This document shows, one piece after another, positions 1 through 9,051 of a stretch of DNA of 46,946 nucleotides (positions within the stretch are counted from its first letter, which is position 1; each line of letters begins with the position of its first letter). The stretch lies in assembly GCF_003172915.1 (NCBI RefSeq), contig NZ_QGKU01000041.1, positions 1-46,946 on the forward strand, in the 5' to 3' direction. This DNA is from Meridianimarinicoccus roseus (GTDB taxonomy: Bacteria; Pseudomonadota; Alphaproteobacteria; Rhodobacterales; Rhodobacteraceae). A model generated the notes under the pieces. The model made no database searches. It was not told the origin of the DNA and was given only the letters and a program-made list of their open reading frames with translations. Made by a program: the position numbers and the translations under genes.

Positions 1-27
1 GCGCAGGATATCGTCCGACAGGCTCAT
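1..27 (-). CDS. start of an unidentified downstream gene (partial)
   Basis: Only nine codons (MSLSDDILR) are inside the window. The ATG overlaps the TGA of the BtpA-like gene as ATGA, so this is probably the next gene of the same minus-strand operon and translationally coupled. Too little is present to name a family. Confidence 0.55.
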
Positions 28-869
28 GTCGCCCCCAGCGCGGGTGTCGCGGCGGTGACGAAGGCCTTTACGCGTTCAGGATCGACGGGGTTCCACCACA
101 CGCCTCCGTTCTTGAGCGATGATGCAACGATGACCGCATCGGCCCGGCCAAGGATCGTGGCGATGTTGTCCGCCGTCAGGCCGGAGCCGACAAGCACCGG
201 CAGGTTGGTGGCCGATGCGACTTCCTCCAGTTCTTCCAGCGTCGCGCTGTTGCCGGTGCGCTGGCCGGTGGCGATCACCGCGTCGGCATCGAAGAACGCC
301 AGATCGCGGGTCAGTTCCGCCACGCTCCGGTCGCCCGTTATGGCATGGCTGCCGTGTTTGACATGGCTGTCGGCGAAAACTTTTATCCCCTCGCCGCGTA
401 GCGCCGCGCGATAGCGCAGCGCCTCGGCAGCGCGACCTTCCATGAAGCCTTCGTTGGCGACATAGGCATTGGCCCACTGGTTGACGCGGATGAACTGCGC
501 CCCGGTGGCGCGTGCGATGGCGAAGGCATGGATCGGCGCGTTGGCCAGCACGTTCACACCCATCGGCACGCCGAAGGCCTGCGTCACCCGGTCCGCCACG
601 ACGGCCATGAAGGCGGCGGTTTCGGGTCCGATATCCTCGGGCTTGGAGAACGGGATGTCGCCGTGGTTTTCCACCATCAGCCCGTGGATTCCGTTTTCGA
701 CCAGCGCCTCGGCATCGCGCAGGCACGCATCGAGGATGGCGGGCATCGGCGTGCCGTCATAGCGCGGCGCGCCCGGAAACGGCGGGCAGTGGATCATGCC
801 GATCAGCGCCTTGGGCCGCCCGAAGATGTCGCGGATGGCGGTGCCGGTGCTGCTGGAAATGGTCTGCAT
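24..869 (-). CDS. BtpA/SgcQ-family protein
   Basis: This 281-residue protein has a TIM-barrel look typical of the BtpA/SgcQ family: GMIHCPPFPGAPRY near residue 20, VENHGD near 55, FADSHVKHGSHA near 165 and VLVGSGLT near 225. BtpA was named for photosystem I assembly in cyanobacteria. In heterotrophs the family (SgcQ) usually sits in sugar operons and has no firmly established reaction. The ATG at 869 is chosen because the family motifs begin right after it; the open frame upstream is antisense-type noise over the permease. It lies 41 bases after the permease and overlaps the next gene by four bases, so it is the enzyme-like member of the first sugar-import operon. I infer a role in metabolising the imported compound; the substrate is unknown. 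Confidence 0.85.
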   Translation of the reverse strand: MQTISSSTGTAIRDIFGRPKALIGMIHCPPFPGAPRYDGTPMPAILDACLRDAEALVENGIHGLMVENHGDIPFSKPEDIGPETAAFMAVVADRVTQAFGVPMGVNVLANAPIHAFAIARATGAQFIRVNQWANAYVANEGFMEGRAAEALRYRAALRGEGIKVFADSHVKHGSHAITGDRSVAELTRDLAFFDADAVIATGQRTGNSATLEELEEVASATNLPVLVGSGLTADNIATILGRADAVIVASSLKNGGVWWNPVDPERVKAFVTAATPALGAT

Positions 870-910
870 GTCGGGATGGGTCCGTTCTTTGGATCGTTGG
901 CGCGCAGCGG

Positions 911-1912
911 TCAGCCGCGCCTGCGAAGCGAGAAATTCGCCGTGAAGATCCGGGTGTTGAGCCAGATCGCGATCAGGATGATGGCCCCGGTGACGATCTG
1001 CGTGAAAAAGGGCGATATATGCATCAGGATCAGTCCGTTGCCTATGACGGCGATGGTCAGCGCCCCCAGCACGGTCCCGAGGATCGTGCCGCGTCCGCCG
1101 AACAGCGAGGTGCCGCCAAGTACCACCGCGGCGATGACCTGCAACTCGAACCCGACGGCCGCGTTCGACGACCCGGACCCCAGCCGCGCCGCGATCAGCA
1201 GGCCCGCCACGGCAGAGGCCAGCCCGGTCAGCATGTAGACCGAAGCAATCGTCCAGCGCGCAGGCATGCCGACGCGCCGCGCAGCCTCGGGGTTGGATCC
1301 CACTGCCACCACGCGGCGCCCGTAAAGCGTGCGCGCCATGACCACGCCGCCGATGACCGCGATCCCAACCGCGACGAGGGCTGGCACCGGAATGTCGAAT
1401 AGCGTTCCGCGCCCCAGATAGAAGAAGCCCGGCACATCGCGGATCGGGATCGAATAGCCCTGCGTCATGTAAAGCGCCGCGCCACGCAGGATCGACAGCC
1501 CCGCCAGCGTGACGATGAAAGCCGGTATGCCCTGGTAGGCGATGAACCACCCCTGCCCCAACCCGATCAGTGCACCTAGGCCCAGCATGGCAAGGATGAC
1601 GAGCGGCCACGGAACCCCGGCAGCCAGCGTCAGCGCGGCCGAGGCGTTGATCAGCGCGACCTGGCTGCCGACCGACAGATCGATCCCGGCGGTGATGATG
1701 ACGAAGGTCATGGCGACGGCGACGATCAGGATCGGGGCCGCCTGCCGCAGGATGTTGAGGATGTTGCCCGAAGTCAGGAAAACGTCCGTCATGACGGTGA
1801 AAAAGACGAGGCACAGCGCGAAGAACGCCGCGATGGACAGCACCTGCGCATGTTCGGCCAGAAAATCTGCGGCGGCGGAGCCCTGCCCGCGTTCGGTGTA
1901 TCCTGCGCTCAC
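911..1912 (-). CDS. RbsC-like sugar ABC transporter permease
   Basis: This is a 333-residue polytopic membrane protein of the BPD_transp_2 (RbsC/AraH) family. It shows many hydrophobic helices, AGIDLSVGSQVALINAS near residue 70 and VVLGGTSLFGGRGTILGT near 265, both typical of the family. It starts with GTG, and its first bases overlap the ATPase stop as GTGA, so translation is coupled to the ATPase. It would form the membrane channel of importer 1 together with the half-size ATPase upstream and the binding protein. Only one permease gene is present, so a homodimer is expected. Confidence 0.92.
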   Translation of the reverse strand: MSAGYTERGQGSAAADFLAEHAQVLSIAAFFALCLVFFTVMTDVFLTSGNILNILRQAAPILIVAVAMTFVIITAGIDLSVGSQVALINASAALTLAAGVPWPLVILAMLGLGALIGLGQGWFIAYQGIPAFIVTLAGLSILRGAALYMTQGYSIPIRDVPGFFYLGRGTLFDIPVPALVAVGIAVIGGVVMARTLYGRRVVAVGSNPEAARRVGMPARWTIASVYMLTGLASAVAGLLIAARLGSGSSNAAVGFELQVIAAVVLGGTSLFGGRGTILGTVLGALTIAVIGNGLILMHISPFFTQIVTGAIILIAIWLNTRIFTANFSLRRRG

Positions 1913-2718
1913 AGCTCTTCCCCCTTGCCGACGATGAGTTTCACAAGGTCTTCGAGACTCGTCTCGCCGATCTGGCGTTCGGCGACCTTGGTGCCTTCGT
2001 ACATGACCGCGATCCGGTCGCAGACGCGAAAGAGGTCCTGCAAGCGGTGGGTGATCAGGATGACCGACACGCCGCGTGCCTTCACGCGATTGATCAGGCG
2101 CAACACTGCCTCCACCTCGGCCACGGCGAGCGCGGAGGTCGGCTCGTCCATGATCAGCACGCGCGGCTCGAACGACGCGGCGCGCGCGATGGCGATGGCC
2201 TGCCGCTGCCCGCCGGACAGTTGCGCGACCTTGGCGTTAAGGCGCGGGATGCGGATGTCGAGATCGTCGAGCATTGCACGCGCATGGACCCGCATCGAAC
2301 GGGTATTCAGGAACGACCAGCGGGTTTCCTCGCGCCCCAGAAAGAGGTTGCCCATGACGTCAATGTGGTCGCATAGGCTAAGGTCTTGGAACACCATCTC
2401 GATGTGTCGCGCGCGCGCATCGGCGGGGCTGGCGAATTTCACCGCCTGACCGTCGATGGCGATGCTGCCCGCGTCGGGGACGTAGGTGCCCGAGATGATT
2501 TTGGTCAGCGTCGACTTGCCGGCGGCGTTGTCGCCTATCAGGCCGACGCATTCACCGGGCGCGATGTCCAGATCGACCCCGCGCAACGCTTCCACCGACC
2601 CGAAGGTCTTGCGGATGCCGCGCAGGCTGATCCGGGGCACCGGCGCTACAGCGGCGGGTTTACCGGAGGGGACAGACCCCTCCGGTGCCATGATGTCGGT
2701 GTGTGCGGCTTGCGCCAT
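1909..2718 (-). CDS. half-size sugar ABC transporter ATPase
   Basis: The 269-residue protein contains one ATPase domain: Walker A GDNAAGKST at about residues 62-70, signature LSGGQRQAIAIARA and Walker B VLIMDEPTSAL. RbsA/MglA-type ATPases normally carry two such domains in about 500 residues, so this is the single-domain form (FrcA-like) and should act as a homodimer. The ATG at 2718 shares a base with the TAA of the binding-protein gene (TAATG), which fixes the start; an earlier in-frame start would lie inside the binding-protein gene. It energises importer 1. Confidence 0.92.
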   Translation of the reverse strand: MAQAAHTDIMAPEGSVPSGKPAAVAPVPRISLRGIRKTFGSVEALRGVDLDIAPGECVGLIGDNAAGKSTLTKIISGTYVPDAGSIAIDGQAVKFASPADARARHIEMVFQDLSLCDHIDVMGNLFLGREETRWSFLNTRSMRVHARAMLDDLDIRIPRLNAKVAQLSGGQRQAIAIARAASFEPRVLIMDEPTSALAVAEVEAVLRLINRVKARGVSVILITHRLQDLFRVCDRIAVMYEGTKVAERQIGETSLEDLVKLIVGKGEEL

Positions 2719-3653
2719 TATTCGAAGATGCTCCGGAAGTCGTCGACATTCTCGCTGGTCACGATGGTCACGGGCACCGACACGATCGCTTCGGTCGACC
2801 CGCCTGCCGCCAGATCGTTCAGGATGCGCACGGCGGTCGCGCCCATCTCGCCCGGGTCCTGCTGGATGACGGCCGTGACATAGCCCGCGTCGATCCCGTT
2901 CACCGCGCTTGCCGTAAGGTCCCACCCAAAGACCTTGACACTGTCGGTCTTGCCCTGGCTTTCTACGGCGGCGATTGCGCCCAGAAGTGCGGGTTCGCCG
3001 GTGGCGTAGATCGCGTCGAGGTCGGGATTGGCGGTCATCAGGTTCTCCGCCGCAGTCAGGGCGATATCCTGCACGTTCTGACCGTCAACGACAGTGGCCA
3101 TTGTGATGCCGTCGGCGGCGCTGACCACCTCCTCGAACCCGGCTTGGCGCAGGTTCTGGATCGCGGAGTTTAGCGCTCCCACGACACCGATCTTCGCTTC
3201 GCCGCCCATCTCGGACGCAACGTAATCGACGAAGAATTCGCCCATCATCGCGCCCGCCTCTCCGTTGTTCACACCGACCTGCGCGGCCTGCGGACCGTCG
3301 GGCAGCACGGCATCGACGGCGACAACGGGGATGCCAGCGGCGACAGCCTGTTCCACCGCCGGCATGATGCCGTTCACGTCGATTGCCACCACGATGATCC
3401 CATCGACGCCTTGCTGGATGTAGGTCTCGATCGCACTGTTCTGTTCAGCGGGGTCATTGTTGGCATTGAAGATCACCAGTTCGTCGCCAAGCTCCGTCGC
3501 GGCGGCGCTGGCGCCCTCATTCATCTGGTTGAAAAAGAGCGCCTGCTGGTTGATCTGCACCATGGCGAAGGTGCTTTCGGCAGCGGCCCACCCGGCGGTC
3601 AATGTTGCCAGTGCCGTGGCCGCCAGCAGGGTCGTCTTGATACGGTGAGTCAT
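2718..3653 (-). CDS. periplasmic sugar-binding protein (importer 1)
   Basis: This 311-residue protein has a Sec signal peptide (MTHRIKTTLLAATALATL followed by an AAE-type cleavage region) and a periplasmic-binding-protein type I fold of the RbsB/FrcB kind. Characteristic stretches are FFNQMNEGA, ETYIQQGVDGIIVVAID and DLDAIYATGEPALLGAI. The ATG at 3653 overlaps the LacI stop as ATGA and begins directly with the signal peptide, so the longer frame starting at 3794 is rejected. It would capture the substrate of importer 1; the ligand cannot be told from sequence. Confidence 0.92.
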   Translation of the reverse strand: MTHRIKTTLLAATALATLTAGWAAAESTFAMVQINQQALFFNQMNEGASAAATELGDELVIFNANNDPAEQNSAIETYIQQGVDGIIVVAIDVNGIMPAVEQAVAAGIPVVAVDAVLPDGPQAAQVGVNNGEAGAMMGEFFVDYVASEMGGEAKIGVVGALNSAIQNLRQAGFEEVVSAADGITMATVVDGQNVQDIALTAAENLMTANPDLDAIYATGEPALLGAIAAVESQGKTDSVKVFGWDLTASAVNGIDAGYVTAVIQQDPGEMGATAVRILNDLAAGGSTEAIVSVPVTIVTSENVDDFRSIFE

Positions 3654-4723
3654 GATGTGTCTCCGTGTTGGCTGTGTAGTGGTGAAGGACCCGTTTCTTT
3701 TTGTCCCGAGCCGGTCGGCGGCCCAACCGACCCGCGGTCGATCAGATGAACCGGCAGCAATTCCGTGGTCCTGCGGAATTCGGGATCGTCCCACGCTCCG
3801 TCGAGCAGCAATTCGACCGCGCGGCGACCCAGCGTGTCGACGGGTTGCGCCACCGCCGTAATGGGCGGATCGAACAAGTGAAGCGAGCGGACATCGTCAA
3901 AACTGACAAGCGACACGTCGTGCGGCACCAGGATGCCCGCGTCGCGGAACACCTCAAGCACGCCGAGTAGCAATTCGTCCGATCCCACGAAGATCGCGGT
4001 CTCGCCGTCGCGTTCGTCGAGGAATCGCCGCGCAAGGCTGCGCCCCGACCGGGCCGCGTGTTCGCCCACGTAGCAGCGCGTCGCATCAAGTCCGTCCATC
4101 CCGCGCCGAAGACCGTTCAGCCGCGCCGCTGTGCTGAACAGTTCGCCTCCGCCGCCGATATAGGCCACCTTGCGGTGACCTGCGCCGTACAAGTGCCGCC
4201 CGGCAAGGAAACCACCCAGTTCGTTGTCGCACATCAGTCGTGGAGCGGTCACGCCAGGCACATCCTCGTCCAGCACCACGGCTCGGGGAAAGTGGTTCAA
4301 ACGCTCCGCAATCTCGGGCCCTGTCGCGTGATGCGTGAGAAACACCACGCCATCCACGAGGTTCTCCGCCGCCAATTCCAGCACGGCCACCTCGCGGTCG
4401 TGGCAACTGCGGGTGGCGTGCAGCGTCACCATCTGCCCGCGCGCCGCCGCGGCTCGTTCCATAGCCGCGGACAGCCGGGCGAAGAACGGGTTGGCAATGT
4501 CGGGCACGACAAGGGCGATGGTATCGGATCTCCCAAGGCTGAGCCTGCGCGCATGGGGGTTGGGGCGATAGCCCAGCGAAGCGACGGCGCCGTCGATCCG
4601 CGCCCGCGTGCGCGCGGGCAGATCGAGCGTGCCATTTAGATACCGCGACACGGTCGCAACGGAGACATCGGCCTTTCGCGCAACATCCTTGAGACTGTGT
4701 CGTTGTCTTTCGCGTATCGCCAC
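3650..4723 (-). CDS. LacI-family transcriptional regulator (importer 1)
   Basis: The protein has an N-terminal LacI helix-turn-helix (LKDVARKADVSVATVSRYL, about residues 11-29), a hinge region (NPHARRLSLGRS) and a type I periplasmic-binding-like effector domain (ALVVPDIANPFFARL). I start it at GTG 4723 because AGAGG lies 5-6 bases upstream and the HTH begins about ten residues in. The longer frame from ATG 4798 would translate through the palindrome at 4750-4760, which looks like the operator. It is the first gene of the importer 1 operon, so it is probably autoregulated, and it probably also controls the divergent kinase. Length from this start is 357 residues, normal for LacI. Confidence 0.88.
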   Translation of the reverse strand: MAIRERQRHSLKDVARKADVSVATVSRYLNGTLDLPARTRARIDGAVASLGYRPNPHARRLSLGRSDTIALVVPDIANPFFARLSAAMERAAAARGQMVTLHATRSCHDREVAVLELAAENLVDGVVFLTHHATGPEIAERLNHFPRAVVLDEDVPGVTAPRLMCDNELGGFLAGRHLYGAGHRKVAYIGGGGELFSTAARLNGLRRGMDGLDATRCYVGEHAARSGRSLARRFLDERDGETAIFVGSDELLLGVLEVFRDAGILVPHDVSLVSFDDVRSLHLFDPPITAVAQPVDTLGRRAVELLLDGAWDDPEFRRTTELLPVHLIDRGSVGPPTGSGQKETGPSPLHSQHGDTS

Positions 4724-4749
4724 ACTAGCCTCTGGACTGAGGTAAAAGG

Positions 4750-4760
4750 GTTTAGTAAAC
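4750..4760. promoter_or_regulatory. putative LacI operator, GTTTA-G-TAAAC
   Basis: A perfect 11-base palindrome (GTTTAGTAAAC) lies in the 111-base gap between the divergent LacI and PfkB kinase genes. Position and symmetry fit an operator for the adjacent LacI protein, controlling both directions. That the LacI protein binds here is inferred. Confidence 0.6.
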
Positions 4761-4834
4761 GCATTAACACGCACAGGTCCGGCGCAAGTCAAGGCCAATC
4801 ATGAACATGAGGCAACGATGAACGGGCACGCGCG

Positions 4835-5785
4835 ATGACACGGCAGGTCAGTGATCCCTTCCCTCGCGGGGTCCGGTGCCATGTGGTGGGTAACGCGGCA
4901 CTGGATGAAAGCTATGCCGTGGACGACCTGCCACTCGAAGGCGAGTCTGTGCTGGCGCGCAGTATCGGTCTGGGACTTGGCGGAAAGGGCGCGAATCAAG
5001 CGATCGTGCTGGCGCGCTGCGGCATGCCTGTGCGTTTCACCACCGCGATCGGACGCGACGCCCGCGCAGAAAGCGTGCGCGCGGCACTGGCAGTGGAAAA
5101 CCTGCAAGCCGATGTCGTAATCCTGCCCGACGCTGCCACGGATTTGTCGATCATCCTGGCCGACGGGCATGGCGGCAACGTGGTGATCACCACATCGGAA
5201 TGTGCCCGTGGCCTGACATCCGAACACCTGCGGGGCACACTGGCGGGCGCGCGGCCCGGCGATCTGCTGCTGTTGCAGGGGAACCTGACGGCCGAGGCGA
5301 CCGCCGATATGATGCGCGACGCCACGGCGCGCGGCTTGCAGGTTGTCCTGAACCCGTCGCCGGTTGACCCTGCCTTCGCCCCGCTGCTCGGGCGCGCGGA
5401 CACGCTGTTTCTCAACCGGCCCGAAGCGAGGGTACTTCTCGGCGAGGAAATGCCACCCGACGACGCCATCAAGGCACTGCACGATCTTGGCGCGAGGACG
5501 GTGGTGCTCACGCTGGGCAGCGCGGGCGCGCTTCTGGGCCATTCCAGGTCCGCCCCGGTAATGGTCCCGGCCTTTCCGGCGGCCGTCGTCGATCCGACCG
5601 GGGCGGGCGACACCTTTCAGGGTGTGGCGCTGGCGTCGGCGATGCGCCGGGGCGGACCGCTCGCGCCGGACGATCTGCGTTGCGCGGCGCGCGCGGCGGC
5701 GATCACCGTCACGCGGCGGGGCACCTCGGCCTCGTTTCCGACCACGGCAGAGCTTGCCGGGTTGCTGAACAGCGACCCGGACTGA
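4835..5785 (+). CDS. PfkB/ribokinase-family carbohydrate kinase
   Basis: The 316-residue protein shows both PfkB signatures: GGKGANQA at residues 49-56 (substrate-binding glycines) and DPTGAGDTF at 253-261 (anion hole and catalytic Asp). The overall pattern resembles ribokinase (HVVGNAALDE near the N-terminus; ILADGHGGNVVITT). It should phosphorylate a sugar or nucleoside-like alcohol with ATP in the cytoplasm. It is divergent from the importer 1 operon and shares its promoter gap and putative operator, so the imported sugar is the likely substrate. Fourteen bases separate its stop from the convergent M20 gene, and no clear terminator is visible there. Confidence 0.9.
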   Translation: MTRQVSDPFPRGVRCHVVGNAALDESYAVDDLPLEGESVLARSIGLGLGGKGANQAIVLARCGMPVRFTTAIGRDARAESVRAALAVENLQADVVILPDAATDLSIILADGHGGNVVITTSECARGLTSEHLRGTLAGARPGDLLLLQGNLTAEATADMMRDATARGLQVVLNPSPVDPAFAPLLGRADTLFLNRPEARVLLGEEMPPDDAIKALHDLGARTVVLTLGSAGALLGHSRSAPVMVPAFPAAVVDPTGAGDTFQGVALASAMRRGGPLAPDDLRCAARAAAITVTRRGTSASFPTTAELAGLLNSDPD

Positions 5786-5799
5786 CACGCGCGGGCGGC

Positions 5800-7122
5800 T
5801 CAGTCGTCCACGCCGCACCAGTCCATCAGGCTCAGCGCAAGCGCCTTGGTGCAGGCGACAAGATCACCGACTGGAACCTGTTCGTTGGGCTGGTGCGCAT
5901 AGGCGGGATCGCCGGGGCCGAAGTTCACGGTCGGCGTCTGCCCCAGGCTGGTCGGCAGGCCCATGTCCGAATGCGCCCCGAATCCGTCGAGCGTGGGATC
6001 GTTGCCCGCCGCGCGCGTGGCCGCCTGCATCGTGGTCACGATGGAATGATCGGCCGGAACCTCAGCACAATCGGCATCGAGGATCCATTCGACCCGCACG
6101 GGCCGCTTGCGCAGGTAAGGATCCGACTGGCAAATCGCCGCGACATGCGCCTCGATCTCCCGTCGGACATGCCCTCCGGTCAACAGCGCGTCCTGTTCGT
6201 GCGGCAGATACTGGACGTCGATCACGATCTCGCCGCGACCGGCGATGGAGGACGGATGCTCGCCCACTTTCAGCTGAGTGACGATCACCTGGTTCGGCAG
6301 CGCCATCAGCGGGTGGTTCTTGCGCGGATCGGTGCGCCAGCGCGCGTTGAGCATATCGATCCCGTGCAGCACGTGTCGGACCAGCTGCACCGCATCGACC
6401 GGGCCGGTGCTGTCCCAGCTGTTCGGAGTCAGTTCGGCGTGGCCCCCGATGCCGTCCACGATCAGCCGTCCCCAGAGGATGCCGTGACAGATCGGGGCGA
6501 TCCGGTTCGCCGTGGGTTCCGTAAGGATGCCTGCATCGGCGCGGATGCCGCGATCCACCATGGCCAGCGTGCCCATGCCGCCGATCTCCTCGTCGACTAC
6601 GGTGGCGAATACCACGTCGCCTTTCAGCGTGAGTCCCGCCTCACGCAGGAATTCCACCGCCATCAGCATGCAGGCGACGCCGCCCTTCATATCCACCGCG
6701 CCGCGCCCATGCACGCGCCCATCTCGGACGGTGGGCACGAACGGGTCGGTGTTCCAGTGCTCGGGTGGGCCCGGCGGCACGACGTCGATATGCCCGGTCA
6801 GCAGAAGCGAGCGCCCCGCACCGTTTCCGGCAAGCCGACCGGCGAGGTTGGGCCGCCCATCGAAGGTGCGGCCCTCGTGCGCGCCGGGGCGCCCCCGGTA
6901 TTTCTCCAGCAGCGCGGGCCCGTCCGGTTCCCAAAGGTCGGTCGTCATACCCAACCGTTCAAGCCGGGCCTGCAGGTAACGCTGGCAGTCGGCCTCACCC
7001 GGTCCTGCCGTAGTCGGATCGGCCTTGACCACCGACGGGAAGGCGATGAGATCGCACAGGGTCTGCACGATGCGCGAGCGTTCGTCGTCTATCAGGCGCA
7101 ATAGTGCGTCGCGGTCTGTCAT
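5800..7122 (-). CDS. M20-family metallo-amidohydrolase (ArgE/DapE-like deacylase)
   Basis: This 440-residue protein carries the M20 zinc site: TGHIDVVPPG (His111, Asp113), HGRGAVDMKGG (Asp144 bridging) and VVDEEIGG (Glu178 general base, Glu179 ligand). A dimerisation-type insert follows (DGIGGHAELTPNSWDS), then FGAHSDMGLP toward the C-terminus. Members cleave N-acyl amino acids, carbamoyl groups or amides. It is the last gene of the importer 2 operon, three bases after the permease, so it probably acts on the compound brought in by that importer, for example by removing an acyl or carbamoyl group. The exact substrate is unknown. Confidence 0.88.
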   Translation of the reverse strand: MTDRDALLRLIDDERSRIVQTLCDLIAFPSVVKADPTTAGPGEADCQRYLQARLERLGMTTDLWEPDGPALLEKYRGRPGAHEGRTFDGRPNLAGRLAGNGAGRSLLLTGHIDVVPPGPPEHWNTDPFVPTVRDGRVHGRGAVDMKGGVACMLMAVEFLREAGLTLKGDVVFATVVDEEIGGMGTLAMVDRGIRADAGILTEPTANRIAPICHGILWGRLIVDGIGGHAELTPNSWDSTGPVDAVQLVRHVLHGIDMLNARWRTDPRKNHPLMALPNQVIVTQLKVGEHPSSIAGRGEIVIDVQYLPHEQDALLTGGHVRREIEAHVAAICQSDPYLRKRPVRVEWILDADCAEVPADHSIVTTMQAATRAAGNDPTLDGFGAHSDMGLPTSLGQTPTVNFGPGDPAYAHQPNEQVPVGDLVACTKALALSLMDWCGVDD

Positions 7123-7125
7123 GGT

Positions 7126-8073
7126 TCAGCCCCTGGAGTTCGAGAAACGGTTGACCAGCAGCGCGACGACCAGCAGCGCGCCGATCGCACCGGTCTGCCA
7201 CACGGTATTGATGCCGATCTGAAGAAGAGCGGTGCGCAGCATCACCACCAGAAGTGCGGCCGACACGACACCGACCAGCCCGCCGCGCCCACCGGTGATC
7301 GCCACGCCGCCGAGCAGAACGGCTGTCAGCGCCTCCAACTCGACGTTGACGCCAATATTCGGGCGTGCGGAGCCGAGCCAGGCCAGCGAGATGAATCCGC
7401 CAAGGCCCGCCAGCGCTCCGCTGAGTGCATAGAGCATTAGGCGCACGCGATCGACCGGCAGCCCGGCAAGGCGCGCGGCGCGTTCGTTGTCGCCCATCGC
7501 CACGATCCAGCGCCCCCAGGACGTGAGCGCCATCAGCCCACTGAGCAACACGAAGGCGGGCAGAACAACGGTAATGAAGGGCATCGGCAGGGCGCCCCAT
7601 CGGGCGCGCCCCCAGCCGACCGCCCAGTCGGGCACCCCTGCGATGGCCCCGCCCCCCGTCAGCGCCAGCGCGAGACCGGAAAAGAGGTAAAACGTGCCCA
7701 GCGTCACGATCAGTGGCAAGATTCCAAGGCGAGTGACCAGCAGCCCGTTGAACAACCCTAGCATCACCCCGCAGCCAAGGCAGACCATCGGCAGCCAATA
7801 GCCCGGCAGGCCCGCGCCAAGGCCCATCATGCCCAACACCGCGCTAAGCGAAATGGTGCCGCCGACCGACAGGTCGATCCCCGCCCCGCCCGCGATCACC
7901 ACAAGCCCCATCCCCATCGCCGCCAGCGACAGGATCGTCGCGAATTGCAGGACCGATGTCAGCGTGCGCGGCGACAGGATCCAGGCATGGGTCGCGGCCA
8001 GCGTCCCGAGGAGCGCGACCCACAGCACACACAGCATCACCGGAACCAGGTTGCGTCGCAGCGCGTGGTTCAT
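7126..8073 (-). CDS. RbsC-like permease, second of importer 2
   Basis: This is a 315-residue BPD_transp_2 permease with about eight to ten hydrophobic helices, GGAGIDLSVGGTISL near residue 65 and LLGGVAITGGRGGLVGV near 245. The ATG at 8073 overlaps the stop of the other permease as TGATG; longer versions of this frame would run inside that gene. Importer 2 has two different permease genes side by side, suggesting a heterodimeric channel as in LsrCD-type systems. Confidence 0.9.
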   Translation of the reverse strand: MNHALRRNLVPVMLCVLWVALLGTLAATHAWILSPRTLTSVLQFATILSLAAMGMGLVVIAGGAGIDLSVGGTISLSAVLGMMGLGAGLPGYWLPMVCLGCGVMLGLFNGLLVTRLGILPLIVTLGTFYLFSGLALALTGGGAIAGVPDWAVGWGRARWGALPMPFITVVLPAFVLLSGLMALTSWGRWIVAMGDNERAARLAGLPVDRVRLMLYALSGALAGLGGFISLAWLGSARPNIGVNVELEALTAVLLGGVAITGGRGGLVGVVSAALLVVMLRTALLQIGINTVWQTGAIGALLVVALLVNRFSNSRG

Positions 8074-9020
8074 CACGCCGCTCCGGTCCTGGCCCGGCGC
8101 AACACCACCTCGGCGCTGAGCACCCCAAGAAGCAGCGCCCCGGTGACGACGGTCTGCCACAGGGAAGGCACGCCGATCAGCAACAGCCCATTTTGCAGGA
8201 TGCGAAGCAGAAGCACGCCAAGGACCGTGCCGACAAGGCTGATCCGCCCCCCGAATATCGGTGTTCCGCCAAGGATGACCGCCGCGACTGCCTCAAGTGC
8301 GATATCGGCACCGATCGTCATCGACACGTTGCGGTAGATGGCGATGTAGAAAACTCCCGCAAGGCCACATAGCGCCCCCGACGCGGCGAAGGTGGCCAGC
8401 CGCACGCGGGTCACCGCAAGACCCATCAGGCGGGCGCGGTCCTCGTCGAAACCGATGGCCAGAAGATGCGGTCCATAGGTAGTGCGGCGCAGGAAGACCC
8501 ACGCCGCGCCATAGGCAAGCGCGACAATCAGCAAACCGGCAGGGACCCCGGCCGCGCGCCAATCCACGACCCGGGTCAGGTCCGCCGGAAGCCCGGACAG
8601 CCATTGCCCACCCAGCACCAGGAAGATCAGCATCCGAAAAACGCCGAACAGGCCCAGCGTGGCGACGATGGCGGGAATCCGGCCCCAGACCACGACTGCG
8701 CCGGCACAAAGGCCAAGCATGGCCCCTGCTGCAGGACCGACCAGCATCACCACCCCGAGGGGCAGATCGGCAAGCAGCGCCTGCCCGGTCAGTATCGCCG
8801 TCACGCCCATGACCGCGCCGACCGACACGTCGATGGCCCCCATGGCCATCAGCAGTGTCATACCAAGCGCGATAAGCCACAACTCGTACCCGTTGCGCAG
8901 CACGGTGGCTGCGTTGCCAGCGGTGCCGAATGCGGGCGACAGCAAAGCGAAGAGGAATACCGCAGCGACACAGGCCGCCGCCAGCGTCAGATCACGCCCC
9001 ACTCCGCTCTGGTCGTCCAT
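8073..9020 (-). CDS. RbsC-like permease, first of importer 2
   Basis: A second 315-residue BPD_transp_2 permease with AMGAIDVSVGAVMGVTA near residue 60 and VILGGTPIFGGRISLVGTVL near 250. I chose ATG 9020; GTG 9041, seven codons earlier, is also possible and would keep a GGGG-type ribosome site. It directly follows the binding-protein gene (31-base gap) and is translationally coupled to the next permease. Its partner is probably the permease at 7126-8073. Confidence 0.9.
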   Translation of the reverse strand: MDDQSGVGRDLTLAAACVAAVFLFALLSPAFGTAGNAATVLRNGYELWLIALGMTLLMAMGAIDVSVGAVMGVTAILTGQALLADLPLGVVMLVGPAAGAMLGLCAGAVVVWGRIPAIVATLGLFGVFRMLIFLVLGGQWLSGLPADLTRVVDWRAAGVPAGLLIVALAYGAAWVFLRRTTYGPHLLAIGFDEDRARLMGLAVTRVRLATFAASGALCGLAGVFYIAIYRNVSMTIGADIALEAVAAVILGGTPIFGGRISLVGTVLGVLLLRILQNGLLLIGVPSLWQTVVTGALLLGVLSAEVVLRRARTGAA

Positions 9021-9051
9021 CGCCCGCACTCCCGTCGTCACGCGCCCCGGA

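Noticed and set aside
870-1814. Long N-terminal extension in frame with the BtpA-like gene
   Set aside because: The extension is the RbsC-like permease read in a wrong frame, and family similarity starts only at 869.
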